Shown piece by piece: positions 26,023 to 32,668 of a DNA stretch of 32,668 bases (its first letter is position 1; each line of letters begins with the position of its first letter). Location of the stretch: positions 1 to 32,668 of the forward strand of contig JADCEV010000125.1 in the NCBI GenBank assembly GCA_020249865.1, given 5' to 3'. A program made the translations under genes and the position numbers. The notes beneath the pieces are model-generated. The model did not search any database and was not told the DNA's origin. It saw only the letters and a list, made by a program, of their open reading frames with translations. This DNA is from Roseomonas sp. Its GTDB lineage: Bacteria; Pseudomonadota; Alphaproteobacteria; Acetobacterales; Acetobacteraceae.

Positions 26023-27071
26023 GCCGCGATCCCCCCGGCCTTACTGTGCCCACTGCCGGGCAGCGCCATGTGGCAGGCGGCGGTGTGGCCGGGGCTGAGG
26101 GTGGCAGCGATGGGGGGGATTTCGGCACATACCGCCTCGGCAAAGGGGCAGCGGGTGCGGAAGCGGCATCCGGAAGGCGGGTTCACCGGGTTGGGCGGAT
26201 CGCCTGTCAGCGGTGGTTCGGTGCGGCGCTGCGCCGGGTCCATGGAAGGGCGGGATGCCAAAAGTGCCTGGGTATAGGGATGCGCCGGACGGCTATAGAT
26301 CTCATCCACCGGGCCTTCTTCCGCCACCTGGCCCAGATACATCACCAGCACGCGATCACTGATATATTGCACCACATTCAGGTCATGGCTGATGAAAACG
26401 TAAGTGAGGCCAAAGCTTTCCTTGAGGTCCACGAGCAGGTTCAACACCTGCGCCTCCACGCTTTTATCGAGCGCCGAGACCGGTTCATCCAGAATGACGA
26501 GGCGCGGGCGGAGCGCCAGCGCACGGGCGATATTCACCCGCTGGCGCTGACCGCCCGATAATTCATGCGGGTAGCGCCGGGCGAATTGCGCGGGCGCAAG
26601 ACCCACGGCGGCGAGCAATTCCCTGGCCCTTTCCCGCGCTTCGGCCACCGGCACGCCATGCACTTCCGGGGCGAAGGCTATGGTATCTTCAATCGGCAGT
26701 CGGGGGTTCAGGGAGGCGTAGGAATCCTGAAACACCATCTGCACCTGACGGCGATATTCCTTGAGCGAAATGCCCCCGCCCAGGTCATCGCGGCCGACAG
26801 GTTCACCATCAAAAATCATCTCCCCCGCGCCGGGGTCGAGCAGGCGCATCAGCAACCGGGCGGTGGTGGATTTGCCGCAGCCGCTTTCGCCCACAATGCC
26901 CAAGGTTTCACCTTTGCGCACGCTGAGGGACACACCATCCACCGCGCGAACCTCCCCCATCTGGCGGCCGAACAGACCACCCCGGATGGGGAAATGCTTC
27001 ACAAGGCCACGGGTTTCGAGCAGAGGCTGGGCGGCGCCGCCGCGATCTGGGGCAGGAGGGGGCAATACCAT
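26019..27071 (-). CDS. Peptide-type ABC transporter ATPase, OppF/DppF-like
   Basis: A 350-residue partner ATPase of the OppD-type protein. Walker A GESGCGKS is at 61-68, the signature is LSGGQRQRVNIARAL, Walker B is LVILDEPVSALD, and the switch is VFISHDLNVVQ. The C-terminal oligopeptide extension has cysteines in SGCRFRTRCPFAEAVC and TAAC. ATG 27069-27071 is chosen because the family homology starts soon after it. The longer frame to 27143 would translate part of a palindrome that looks regulatory. The ribosome site AAGGA is only two bases from this ATG, so the exact start is uncertain. It is the first gene of a two-ATPase operon. Confidence 0.92.
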   Translation of the reverse strand: MVLPPPAPDRGGAAQPLLETRGLVKHFPIRGGLFGRQMGEVRAVDGVSLSVRKGETLGIVGESGCGKSTTARLLMRLLDPGAGEMIFDGEPVGRDDLGGGISLKEYRRQVQMVFQDSYASLNPRLPIEDTIAFAPEVHGVPVAEARERARELLAAVGLAPAQFARRYPHELSGGQRQRVNIARALALRPRLVILDEPVSALDKSVEAQVLNLLVDLKESFGLTYVFISHDLNVVQYISDRVLVMYLGQVAEEGPVDEIYSRPAHPYTQALLASRPSMDPAQRRTEPPLTGDPPNPVNPPSGCRFRTRCPFAEAVCAEIPPIAATLSPGHTAACHMALPGSGHSKAGGIAA

Positions 27072-27121
27072 GATCCTTGATAAGCAAGCCCTATGCCGCC
27101 TGGAGAGGCCACCCGACCGGC

Positions 27122-27145
27122 TTTTGGGCGATTTTTCGCCCAAAA
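27122..27145. promoter_or_regulatory. Perfect 9-bp palindrome in a divergent promoter region
   Basis: TTTTGGGCG (27122-27130) and CGCCCAAAA (27137-27145) flank a 6-base AT-rich centre. T residues lead and A residues trail on both strands, the reverse of an intrinsic terminator, so an operator for a dimeric regulator is more likely. It lies between the OppF-type gene and the AsnC-type gene; a CATAAT box at 27152-27157 may be a -10 element for the rightward gene. Confidence 0.4.
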
Positions 27146-27256
27146 CTTAGTCATAATGCTAGGCGCTTTGCAAATTAACCCGGCCCTACCGGATGCCGCG
27201 TTTCCCGCCGGCTGGGTTCCGCGTTACCATGCTTGAGGGTCAGGAGGGCCAATGCG

Positions 27257-27511
27257 ATGCGCGCGATATTCGTCATGATCAAATGCGAAATGGGCCAAGC
27301 CTATCGCGTGGCGCGGGAGATGGCCGATGGCATTCCGGAGCTTTCGGAAATGCATTCCATTTCCGGCCAATATGATCTGCTCGGGAAATTCTACCTGGAA
27401 GCGGGGCGCGATATCGGGCTTTTCGTGGTGGAAACCATCCAGACCGTGCCCGGCGTGAAGGACACCTATACGCTGCAAACCTTCAACGCCTTTTCCGGGC
27501 GCGGAGGCTGA
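27257..27511 (+). CDS. Stand-alone Lrp/AsnC ligand-binding (RAM) domain protein
   Basis: An 84-residue protein corresponding to the C-terminal effector domain of Lrp/AsnC regulators, without the helix-turn-helix. MRAIFVMIKCEMGQAYRVA is the first strand and helix, ISGQYDLLGKFYLEAGRDIG the central hairpin, and VETIQTVPGVKDTYTLQTF the last helix and strand. Such single-domain proteins assemble into dimers or octamers that may bind amino acids and tune full-length Lrp-family proteins. ATG 27257 follows AGGAGG at 27242-27247 with good spacing; a TTG at 27233 is unlikely. It converges with the methylisocitrate lyase gene. Confidence 0.88.
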   Translation: MRAIFVMIKCEMGQAYRVAREMADGIPELSEMHSISGQYDLLGKFYLEAGRDIGLFVVETIQTVPGVKDTYTLQTFNAFSGRGG

Positions 27512-27534
27512 TAAAACCCCCGCAGGTCATAACC

Positions 27535-28455
27535 TCAATTCTGCGGCATGCCTTCCGGCACGATGGTGCGCACCAGGCTGGCGTCGAGCGATTCATAGGC
27601 GTGATACCCAATCGTCTCATAAAGCGCGGCGCGAGTTTGCATGCGCCCGACCATGTTGTGCGTGCCGCCATCAGCCTTGATCGCGCCATAGAGATCTTCC
27701 ATGGCCTTGGCCGCGATGCGCAAATGGCTGACGGGCCAGATCACCATGGCATAGCCCATTTGCTGGAATTCGGTCGCGGTGAAAAACGGCGTGCGGCCAA
27801 ACTCGGTCATATTCGCCAACAACTTCACGCCCGGCATGCGCGATGCGAATTCGCGAAACATCTCAGCCGTTGTCAGCGCTTCCGGGAAAATCGCATCAGC
27901 GCCGGCTTCGAGATAACGCTTGGCGCGATCAACAGCGGCATCCATGCCTTCATTGGCCACCGCATCGGTCCGCGCAATGATCACCAGATTGCGCCTGGCC
28001 TTGCGCGCCGCCGCGACCTTGGCCGCCATTTCATCCACCGGGGCCAGTTTCTTGTCGTTCAAATGGCCGCATTTCTTGGGCAGCAACTGGTCTTCCAGAT
28101 GCACCGCGCCCGCACCCGCTTCTTCAAAGCAGCGCACCATATGCATGACGTTAAGCGCCTCACCATAGCCCGTATCGCCATCCACCAGCACCGGCAGGCC
28201 GGAAGCCCGCACCACCTGGCGCACATGCCAGGACACGTCATCCACCGTGATCATGCCAAGATCGGGCAGGCCCATGGTGGCCGACATGGCAGCGCCTGAC
28301 ATGTACAGCGCCTCAAACCCCGCCTTTTTCGCGAGCAAGGCAGCAATGCCCAAATGCGCGCCCGGCATTTGCAGGATTTCCGGGCGATCCAGCAGGCGAC
28401 GGAAACGTACACCGGCGGGTTCATGGGGCAGATCATCGGCGATCACATAAGGCAT
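27535..28455 (-). CDS. prpB: Methylisocitrate lyase-like (PrpB) enzyme
   Basis: A 306-residue member of the isocitrate lyase/PEP mutase superfamily. The lyase loop KKCGH (127-131) with catalytic Cys129 marks a C-C bond lyase rather than a phosphonomutase, and DGDTGYG (92-98) provides the metal site. LANMTEFGRTPFF and the C-terminal MQTRAALYETIGYHAYE closely resemble PrpB, which splits 2-methylisocitrate into pyruvate and succinate in propionate breakdown. An alternative is a related 2,3-dimethylmalate or oxaloacetate-type lyase. No prpC or prpD is present; instead it lies 10 bases behind a CitMHS-like transporter gene. The ATG at 28453-28455 follows GAGGAAA. Confidence 0.82.
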   Translation of the reverse strand: MPYVIADDLPHEPAGVRFRRLLDRPEILQMPGAHLGIAALLAKKAGFEALYMSGAAMSATMGLPDLGMITVDDVSWHVRQVVRASGLPVLVDGDTGYGEALNVMHMVRCFEEAGAGAVHLEDQLLPKKCGHLNDKKLAPVDEMAAKVAAARKARRNLVIIARTDAVANEGMDAAVDRAKRYLEAGADAIFPEALTTAEMFREFASRMPGVKLLANMTEFGRTPFFTATEFQQMGYAMVIWPVSHLRIAAKAMEDLYGAIKADGGTHNMVGRMQTRAALYETIGYHAYESLDASLVRTIVPEGMPQN

Positions 28456-28465
28456 CGAAGTTTCC

Positions 28466-29860
28466 TCAGAAGAAAATGAACGTCACCAGCACGAAAAGCG
28501 GGATCAGCACCACAAAGGCCCAGGCGCAATACCCGAAGAAGGATGGCATGCGCACACCCTGTTCTTCGACAATCGCCTTGACCATGAAATTCGGCGCATT
28601 CCCGATATAGGAATTGGCCCCCATGAAGACCGCGCCGCAGGAAATCGCGGCCAGCGTCAGGGCACCTTCCGTCATCAGGTAAGCGGGATCACCGCCGGCC
28701 AGGTTGAAGAACACCAGATAGGTCGGCGCATTATCCAGGAAGGAAGAAAGCACCCCGGTCAGCCAGAAATAGACCCAAGGGATCGGCTCCCCCCCCGCAC
28801 CGGAAGTCAGCGCCACCAGCGGCGCCGCTGCCCCAGCCGTGCCGGCACGCAGAATGGCGAGCACCGGGGCCATGGTGATGAAAATGGCGGCAAAAAGCTT
28901 CGCCACTTCGGCAATGGCGCCCCAGGCGAAGCCATTATCTTCGCGCAATTGCCGCGGCGTGACCCACATGGAAATGGCGGCAATGCCAATAAACACCGCC
29001 ACACCGACCAGCCTTTCAAGCCCGATCTTTTCGCCAAACAGCGCCACATCGCCCGGCCGCCAATAGCCCTGCGCCAGCACCATCAGCACCACCGCCCCAA
29101 TCAGCCACAGATTGGCATAGCCTTCGATGGAGAGTTTCTCGCGCTTTTCGATGACCGGCACCACTGGCTTCTCGCGCGACCAGGCCCAGCTATCCAGCAC
29201 GTAATAGGCCGCAAGCAGCAGCACGGCGCAGACCAGGAATTCGCCGAACATATGCGTCGTGGTCCAGAAGAAGGACACGCCCTTCAGGAAGCCCAAATAA
29301 AGCGGCGGGTCACCCAGCGGTGTCAGCGATCCACCGATATTGCTGACCAGAAAGATAAAGAACACGAAGGTATGGATCTTGCGCTGGCGGAAGGCATTGG
29401 CCCGCAGCACCGGGCGGATCAGCAGCATGGAAGCGCCCGTGGTGCCCATCACACTTGCGATCACGGTGCCAAAGGCCAGCAAGGCGGTATTGGTGGCCGG
29501 GGTGCCGATCAGCGTGCCCTTCAGCAGCACCCCGCCACCGGTGACGTAAAGCGCCAGCAGCAGGGCGATGAAGGGGATGTATTCCTGCAACAGGATATGC
29601 CAGACCTCGGACACCGCGACTTCGGGGCCATAGGCAACGGCGAAGGGCAGCACCAGCAGCAAGGCCCAGCCGGCGGCGATCTTGCCGTAATGATGGTGCC
29701 AGAGATGCCCCGCCAGCAGCGGCATCAGGGCAATGGATAGCAACAGCCCGGCAAAGGGCAGGCCCCAAGCCAGGCTCATGCCCACGCCCGAAACCCCTGC
29801 GGCCTGAACCGGCAGGGGCAGCGCCAGGAACATCAACAGGGCGAAGCTGGTCGCCTTCAT
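28466..29860 (-). CDS. Ion transporter superfamily membrane protein (NhaD/CitMHS_2-like)
   Basis: A 464-residue polytopic inner-membrane protein with about twelve hydrophobic segments. The first segment resembles a signal sequence ending PVQAAG. Motifs of the ion transporter superfamily repeat in both halves: TPATNTALLAFGTVIASVMGTTGAS and SNIGGSLTPLGDPPLYLGFL in the first, and SSFLDNAPTYLVFFN and GANSYIGNAPNFMVKAI in the second. Such proteins are annotated as sodium/proton antiporters or putative citrate transporters. Its coupling to a methylisocitrate lyase-like gene 10 bases downstream favours a carboxylate, such as a methylcitrate-type acid, but this is inference. Confidence 0.85.
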   Translation of the reverse strand: MKATSFALLMFLALPLPVQAAGVSGVGMSLAWGLPFAGLLLSIALMPLLAGHLWHHHYGKIAAGWALLLVLPFAVAYGPEVAVSEVWHILLQEYIPFIALLLALYVTGGGVLLKGTLIGTPATNTALLAFGTVIASVMGTTGASMLLIRPVLRANAFRQRKIHTFVFFIFLVSNIGGSLTPLGDPPLYLGFLKGVSFFWTTTHMFGEFLVCAVLLLAAYYVLDSWAWSREKPVVPVIEKREKLSIEGYANLWLIGAVVLMVLAQGYWRPGDVALFGEKIGLERLVGVAVFIGIAAISMWVTPRQLREDNGFAWGAIAEVAKLFAAIFITMAPVLAILRAGTAGAAAPLVALTSGAGGEPIPWVYFWLTGVLSSFLDNAPTYLVFFNLAGGDPAYLMTEGALTLAAISCGAVFMGANSYIGNAPNFMVKAIVEEQGVRMPSFFGYCAWAFVVLIPLFVLVTFIFF

Positions 29861-30001
29861 GGGCCAGGGCCTCCCTCAAACCTTGCGGGCTGATACCCGT
29901 CAAACCCGTGATTGCCGGATGATCCGCCCCGCCACAAGGGGGCGCCCCCTTTCCCCCATGGCCTTGCGCCCCTAGTTTGGGGGGCAGCAGGAGAACACCC
30001 G

Positions 30002-30613
30002 ATGGATATGAATGGCGAGCGCCGCATCCCCGCGCCCCGCCAGCGCGTCTGGGACGCGCTGAACGACCCCGAAATGCTGAAGGCCGCGATTCCCGGCTGC
30101 GAAAGCGTGACCAAGACGGCCGATGACGCTTTTGAGGCCAAGGTCTCGGTCAAGATCGGCCCCATGGCAGCGAAATTCGGCGGTAAGGTGAAGCTGGAAA
30201 ACATCCAGGCGCCGGCTTCCTATACCATCACCGGGGAAGGCAATGGCGGTGCGATGGGCTTCGCCAAGGGCGGCGCTGATGTGGTGCTGGAAGAAGCCGG
30301 GCCGAATGAGACCGTGCTGAAATTCGCGGTAAAGGCGCAGGTCGGCGGCAAGATGGCGCAGCTTGGCGCGCGGCTGATTGATGCAACCGCCAAGCAAATG
30401 TCCGATCAGTTCTTTGATCGTTTCGCCGCCGCCGTCGCCGCCGCCGAACCCACTGCCCCCGGCGCCGCGCCCGCCCCCCTGCCCGCCCCGCCCGTGACCG
30501 GCGGCGGCATTTCCATCTTTGAATTGCTGCCGGAAGCCCCGCTTGGCATTCCGCTGCTCGCCTGGGTAGGGAGCGCGATCTGGCTGGTTATTGTCGTGAT
30601 GATGTTCGCGTGA
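30002..30613 (+). CDS. CoxG family (SRPBCC) protein with C-terminal membrane anchor
   Basis: A 203-residue protein with an SRPBCC/CoxG domain at about 1-145: MNGERRIPAPRQRVWDALND and PEMLKAAIPGCESVTK are the usual opening, and FAVKAQVGGKMAQLGARLID a late conserved strand and helix. A Pro/Ala-rich linker (about 146-170) leads to a C-terminal membrane segment (LLAWVGSAIWLVIVVMMF). CoxG in carbon monoxide oxidisers helps place CO dehydrogenase at the membrane, but homologues also occur without it. ATG 30002 has AGGAGA at 29989-29994; a longer frame from 29912 is not needed. It overlaps the next gene by four bases (GTGA). Confidence 0.9.
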   Translation: MDMNGERRIPAPRQRVWDALNDPEMLKAAIPGCESVTKTADDAFEAKVSVKIGPMAAKFGGKVKLENIQAPASYTITGEGNGGAMGFAKGGADVVLEEAGPNETVLKFAVKAQVGGKMAQLGARLIDATAKQMSDQFFDRFAAAVAAAEPTAPGAAPAPLPAPPVTGGGISIFELLPEAPLGIPLLAWVGSAIWLVIVVMMFA

Positions 30614-31497
30614 GCCTGCCCGCAAGCGTCGCCGAAACCCAGGCGCTGCTCGGCTCTGGTGGCTATGTCGCGGACCGCGCGCTGGCCACCACCATCCATT
30701 TGGCACTGACCATGGGAAGGCCGCTTTTCCTGGAAGGCGAACCCGGCACGGGCAAGACGGAAATCGCCAAGGTACTGGCGGCCAAGCTGCCGCGCCGGCT
30801 GGTCAGGCTGCAATGCTATGATGGCTTGGATATTTCCTCAGCCGCCTATGAATGGAATCACGCGCGGCAATTGATGGCGATACGCCTCGCGGAAGCGGCC
30901 GGGGATGTAGATCGCGCAGCCCTTGATCGCGGCATTTATGACCGCAAATTCCTCCAGCCGCGCCCCTTGCTGGATGCGCTGGAAGGCAGCCCCGCCGTGC
31001 TGCTGATTGATGAGCTTGATCGCGCGGATGAACCTTTTGAGGCCTTCCTACTTGAAATCCTCGCGGATTTCCAAATCACAATCCCTGAGCTTGGCACGGT
31101 AAAGGCGGCAACCCCGCCGGTTGTCATCATCACATCCAACCGCACGCGCGAAGTGCATGATGCGGTGCGCCGGCGCTGCCTTTATCATTGGGTGGATTAC
31201 CCGGATGCAGCGCGTGAGCGTGCCATTCTGAAACTACGTGCGCCCGGCCTGCCGGAAGCGCTTTCCGCCCAGGTCGTTGCCTTTGTGCAAAAGCTGCGCG
31301 ATGGCGATTACTTCAAGCTGCCCGGTGTGGCCGAGACGATTGATTGGGCGCAGGCTTTGGCGGCACTTGATGCCAAGGCGCTGGAACCAGGCGTGGTGGA
31401 TGAAACGCTGGGCGTTTTGCTGAAATACCAGGATGACATCGCCAAGCTGAAAGGCGAGGAAGCGGCGCGGCTGATTGCGGAGGCTCGGGCCGGGTGA
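30610..31497 (+). CDS. MoxR family AAA+ ATPase (CoxD-like)
   Basis: A 295-residue ATPase thought to act as a chaperone with a VWA partner in metal-cofactor insertion or complex activation; in CO oxidisers CoxD helps mature the Cu-S-Mo site. Walker A GEPGTGKT is at 43-50, Walker B LLIDELD ends near 137 (Asp134 and Glu135), sensor 1 is VIITSNRTRE, and an arginine-finger-like RRRCLYHW follows. The end is the MoxR lid domain. It starts with GTG overlapping the CoxG stop and overlaps the VWA gene by four bases, so all three are translationally coupled. Confidence 0.93.
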   Translation: MSLPASVAETQALLGSGGYVADRALATTIHLALTMGRPLFLEGEPGTGKTEIAKVLAAKLPRRLVRLQCYDGLDISSAAYEWNHARQLMAIRLAEAAGDVDRAALDRGIYDRKFLQPRPLLDALEGSPAVLLIDELDRADEPFEAFLLEILADFQITIPELGTVKAATPPVVIITSNRTREVHDAVRRRCLYHWVDYPDAARERAILKLRAPGLPEALSAQVVAFVQKLRDGDYFKLPGVAETIDWAQALAALDAKALEPGVVDETLGVLLKYQDDIAKLKGEEAARLIAEARAG

Positions 31498-32668
31498 CGC
31501 CGGATCGCGACCCTGCCCGCATCATCGCCGGCGGCCAGCCCTTGCTGGCAGCCGCACCCGGCGCGGGCGGGCATATCGCGACCAATCTGCTGGCCTTCAC
31601 ACGCTTGTTGCGCCGGTCTGGCCTGCCGCTCGGACCCGGTGAGGCGCTCAGCGCCCTTGCCGCCTTGAACGCGATTGAGATTGGGGATCGCCGGCAGGTG
31701 CATGCCGCACTCCGCGCCGTGATGGTTCATCGGCGAGAGCATTTTGAACTGTTCGACCAGGCCTTCCAGTTGTTCTGGCGCGACCCGGAAGCCGCCGCCC
31801 ATGCCGCTGCCATGGCCGCGCTGGATGGCAACAAGGCGCCGGCCGAAAAGCCGCCACCGGCATCGCGCCGCTTGGCGGAAGCGATGCAGGGCGAAAAACC
31901 GAAGCCCCGCCCGCCCGAGGAAGAACCGCCGCGCCAGGATATGAGCTTTACGGTCAGCGTCCGCGAGAAACTGCAAAAGCTGGATTTCGAAGCCATGTCG
32001 GCGGCCGAAATCGCTGCCGCCAAGCAGGAAATCCGCAAATTATCGCTGCCGCTTGATGAAAAACCCACGCGGCGCTTTCGCACGCATCCCGCCGGACGCG
32101 TTGTGGACCTACGCGCAACGCTCCGCCAAAGCCTGCGGCTGGGCGGCGATATCCTGAAGCTGGAACACAAGCAGCGCGTGGAAAAGCCGCCGCCCCTGGT
32201 GGTGCTATGTGACATCAGCGGCAGCATGGCGCGTTATGCGCAAATCCTGCTGCATTTCCTCCATGCCGTCACCAATGAACGCGACCGGGTGCATAGCTTC
32301 CTGTTCGGCACGCGGCTGACGAATGTGACGCGGCAATTGCGCCATCGCGATCCGGAATTCGCCTTTGAGATGGTGTCTCATATCGTGCCCGATTGGTCAG
32401 GCGGCACGCGAATTGGCGAAAGCCTTGGACTGTTCAACAAGCTGTGGGCACGGCGCGTGCTGGGCCAGGGGGCGGTGGTGCTGCTGATCACCGATGGGTT
32501 GGACCGCGAAGGTGCGGCGGGGCTGGCGGAGGCGACCGAGCGGCTCCGGCAATCCTGCACGCGGCTGATCTGGCTCAATCCACTGTTACGTTTTTCGGGC
32601 TTTCAACCGAAATCCCAGGGCATTCGTGCCATGCTGCCCCATGTGGATGATTTCCGGCCCGTGCATAA
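31494..32668 (+). CDS. CoxE-type VWA domain protein, 3' end missing
   Basis: The GTG at 31494-31496 overlaps the MoxR stop; 391 codons are present and the frame is still open at the right edge (it ends VDDFRPVH), so perhaps a few tens of residues are missing. The N-terminal half is helical (LLAFTRLLRRSGLPLGPGEAL), with a Pro/Lys-rich linker near 120-150. The VWA domain begins around 230 with MIDAS DISGSM at 240-245, a second ligand in TRIGESLG, and LITDGLDREG. Such proteins bind a metal and cooperate with a MoxR ATPase. In CO oxidisers CoxE supports CO dehydrogenase maturation, but no coxSML genes are in this window. Confidence 0.93.
   Translation, partial: MTPDRDPARIIAGGQPLLAAAPGAGGHIATNLLAFTRLLRRSGLPLGPGEALSALAALNAIEIGDRRQVHAALRAVMVHRREHFELFDQAFQLFWRDPEAAAHAAAMAALDGNKAPAEKPPPASRRLAEAMQGEKPKPRPPEEEPPRQDMSFTVSVREKLQKLDFEAMSAAEIAAAKQEIRKLSLPLDEKPTRRFRTHPAGRVVDLRATLRQSLRLGGDILKLEHKQRVEKPPPLVVLCDISGSMARYAQILLHFLHAVTNERDRVHSFLFGTRLTNVTRQLRHRDPEFAFEMVSHIVPDWSGGTRIGESLGLFNKLWARRVLGQGAVVLLITDGLDREGAAGLAEATERLRQSCTRLIWLNPLLRFSGFQPKSQGIRAMLPHVDDFRPVH

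Noticed and set aside
30002-32668. A defence or anti-phage role for the MoxR/VWA pair
   Set aside because: The CoxG neighbour and CoxD/CoxE-type sequence features point to enzyme maturation; no nuclease or other effector gene is present.

Overview
The window is a GC-rich, densely packed chromosomal segment that looks alphaproteobacterial. Pointers to Rhodospirillales, and probably the family Acetobacteraceae, are a zinc-ligand-free ribosomal protein bL31, a TIGR01459-type HAD protein beside a class 2 pyrD, a fused TAXI-TRAP permease, an AapJ-type binding protein, a DUF4159 protein and a CoxG/MoxR/VWA cluster. The genus cannot be fixed from the sequence alone. Nearly every stretch is coding; no gap between genes exceeds 300 bases except 6658-7047, which holds a terminator, a tRNA gene and promoters. 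There is no insertion sequence, phage gene or CRISPR array.

Layout, left to right. (1) 1-578: 3' end of a DUF4159 membrane protein. (2) 756-4721, minus strand: an uptake operon with a TAXI binding protein, a fused TRAP permease and, unexpectedly, an ABC-type amino-acid binding protein. (3) 4957-10160, housekeeping: a CBS-pair protein, pyridoxal kinase pdxY, rpmE, tRNA-Ala(CGC), a YggT protein, folD, a HAD-IIA protein and pyrD. (4) 10337-13977: two tandem paralogous secreted metalloproteases, each with an N-terminal four-cysteine motif, a PPC domain, a serralysin-type catalytic domain and RTX repeats. (5) 14067-18767: a DMT exporter, then a tightly coupled trio of a gamma-glutamyltransferase-fold protein, a UDP-glucuronate decarboxylase and an unrecognised protein. 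(6) 18770-24858, minus strand: a ThDP-dependent enzyme and an RND efflux pump with its adaptor. (7) 25012-27071, minus strand: two OppD/OppF-type ATPases with no permease or binding protein beside them. (8) 27257-29860: a stand-alone AsnC-type ligand-binding domain, then a methylisocitrate lyase behind an ion/carboxylate transporter. (9) 30002-32668: CoxG, a MoxR ATPase and a CoxE-type VWA protein, translationally coupled; the last is cut by the window end.

How the genes work together: most form small operons with 1-4 base overlaps or short gaps. Several pairs point to import and export of small organic molecules (TRAP, DMT, RND, OppDF, CitMHS-like). The most distinctive content is the protease pair, the GGT-like/UXS/unknown trio and the TRAP operon with a second, ABC-type, binding protein. 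A window-wide pattern is GC-rich hairpins lying on or just after stop codons but lacking a U-tract; only rpmE has a textbook intrinsic terminator.
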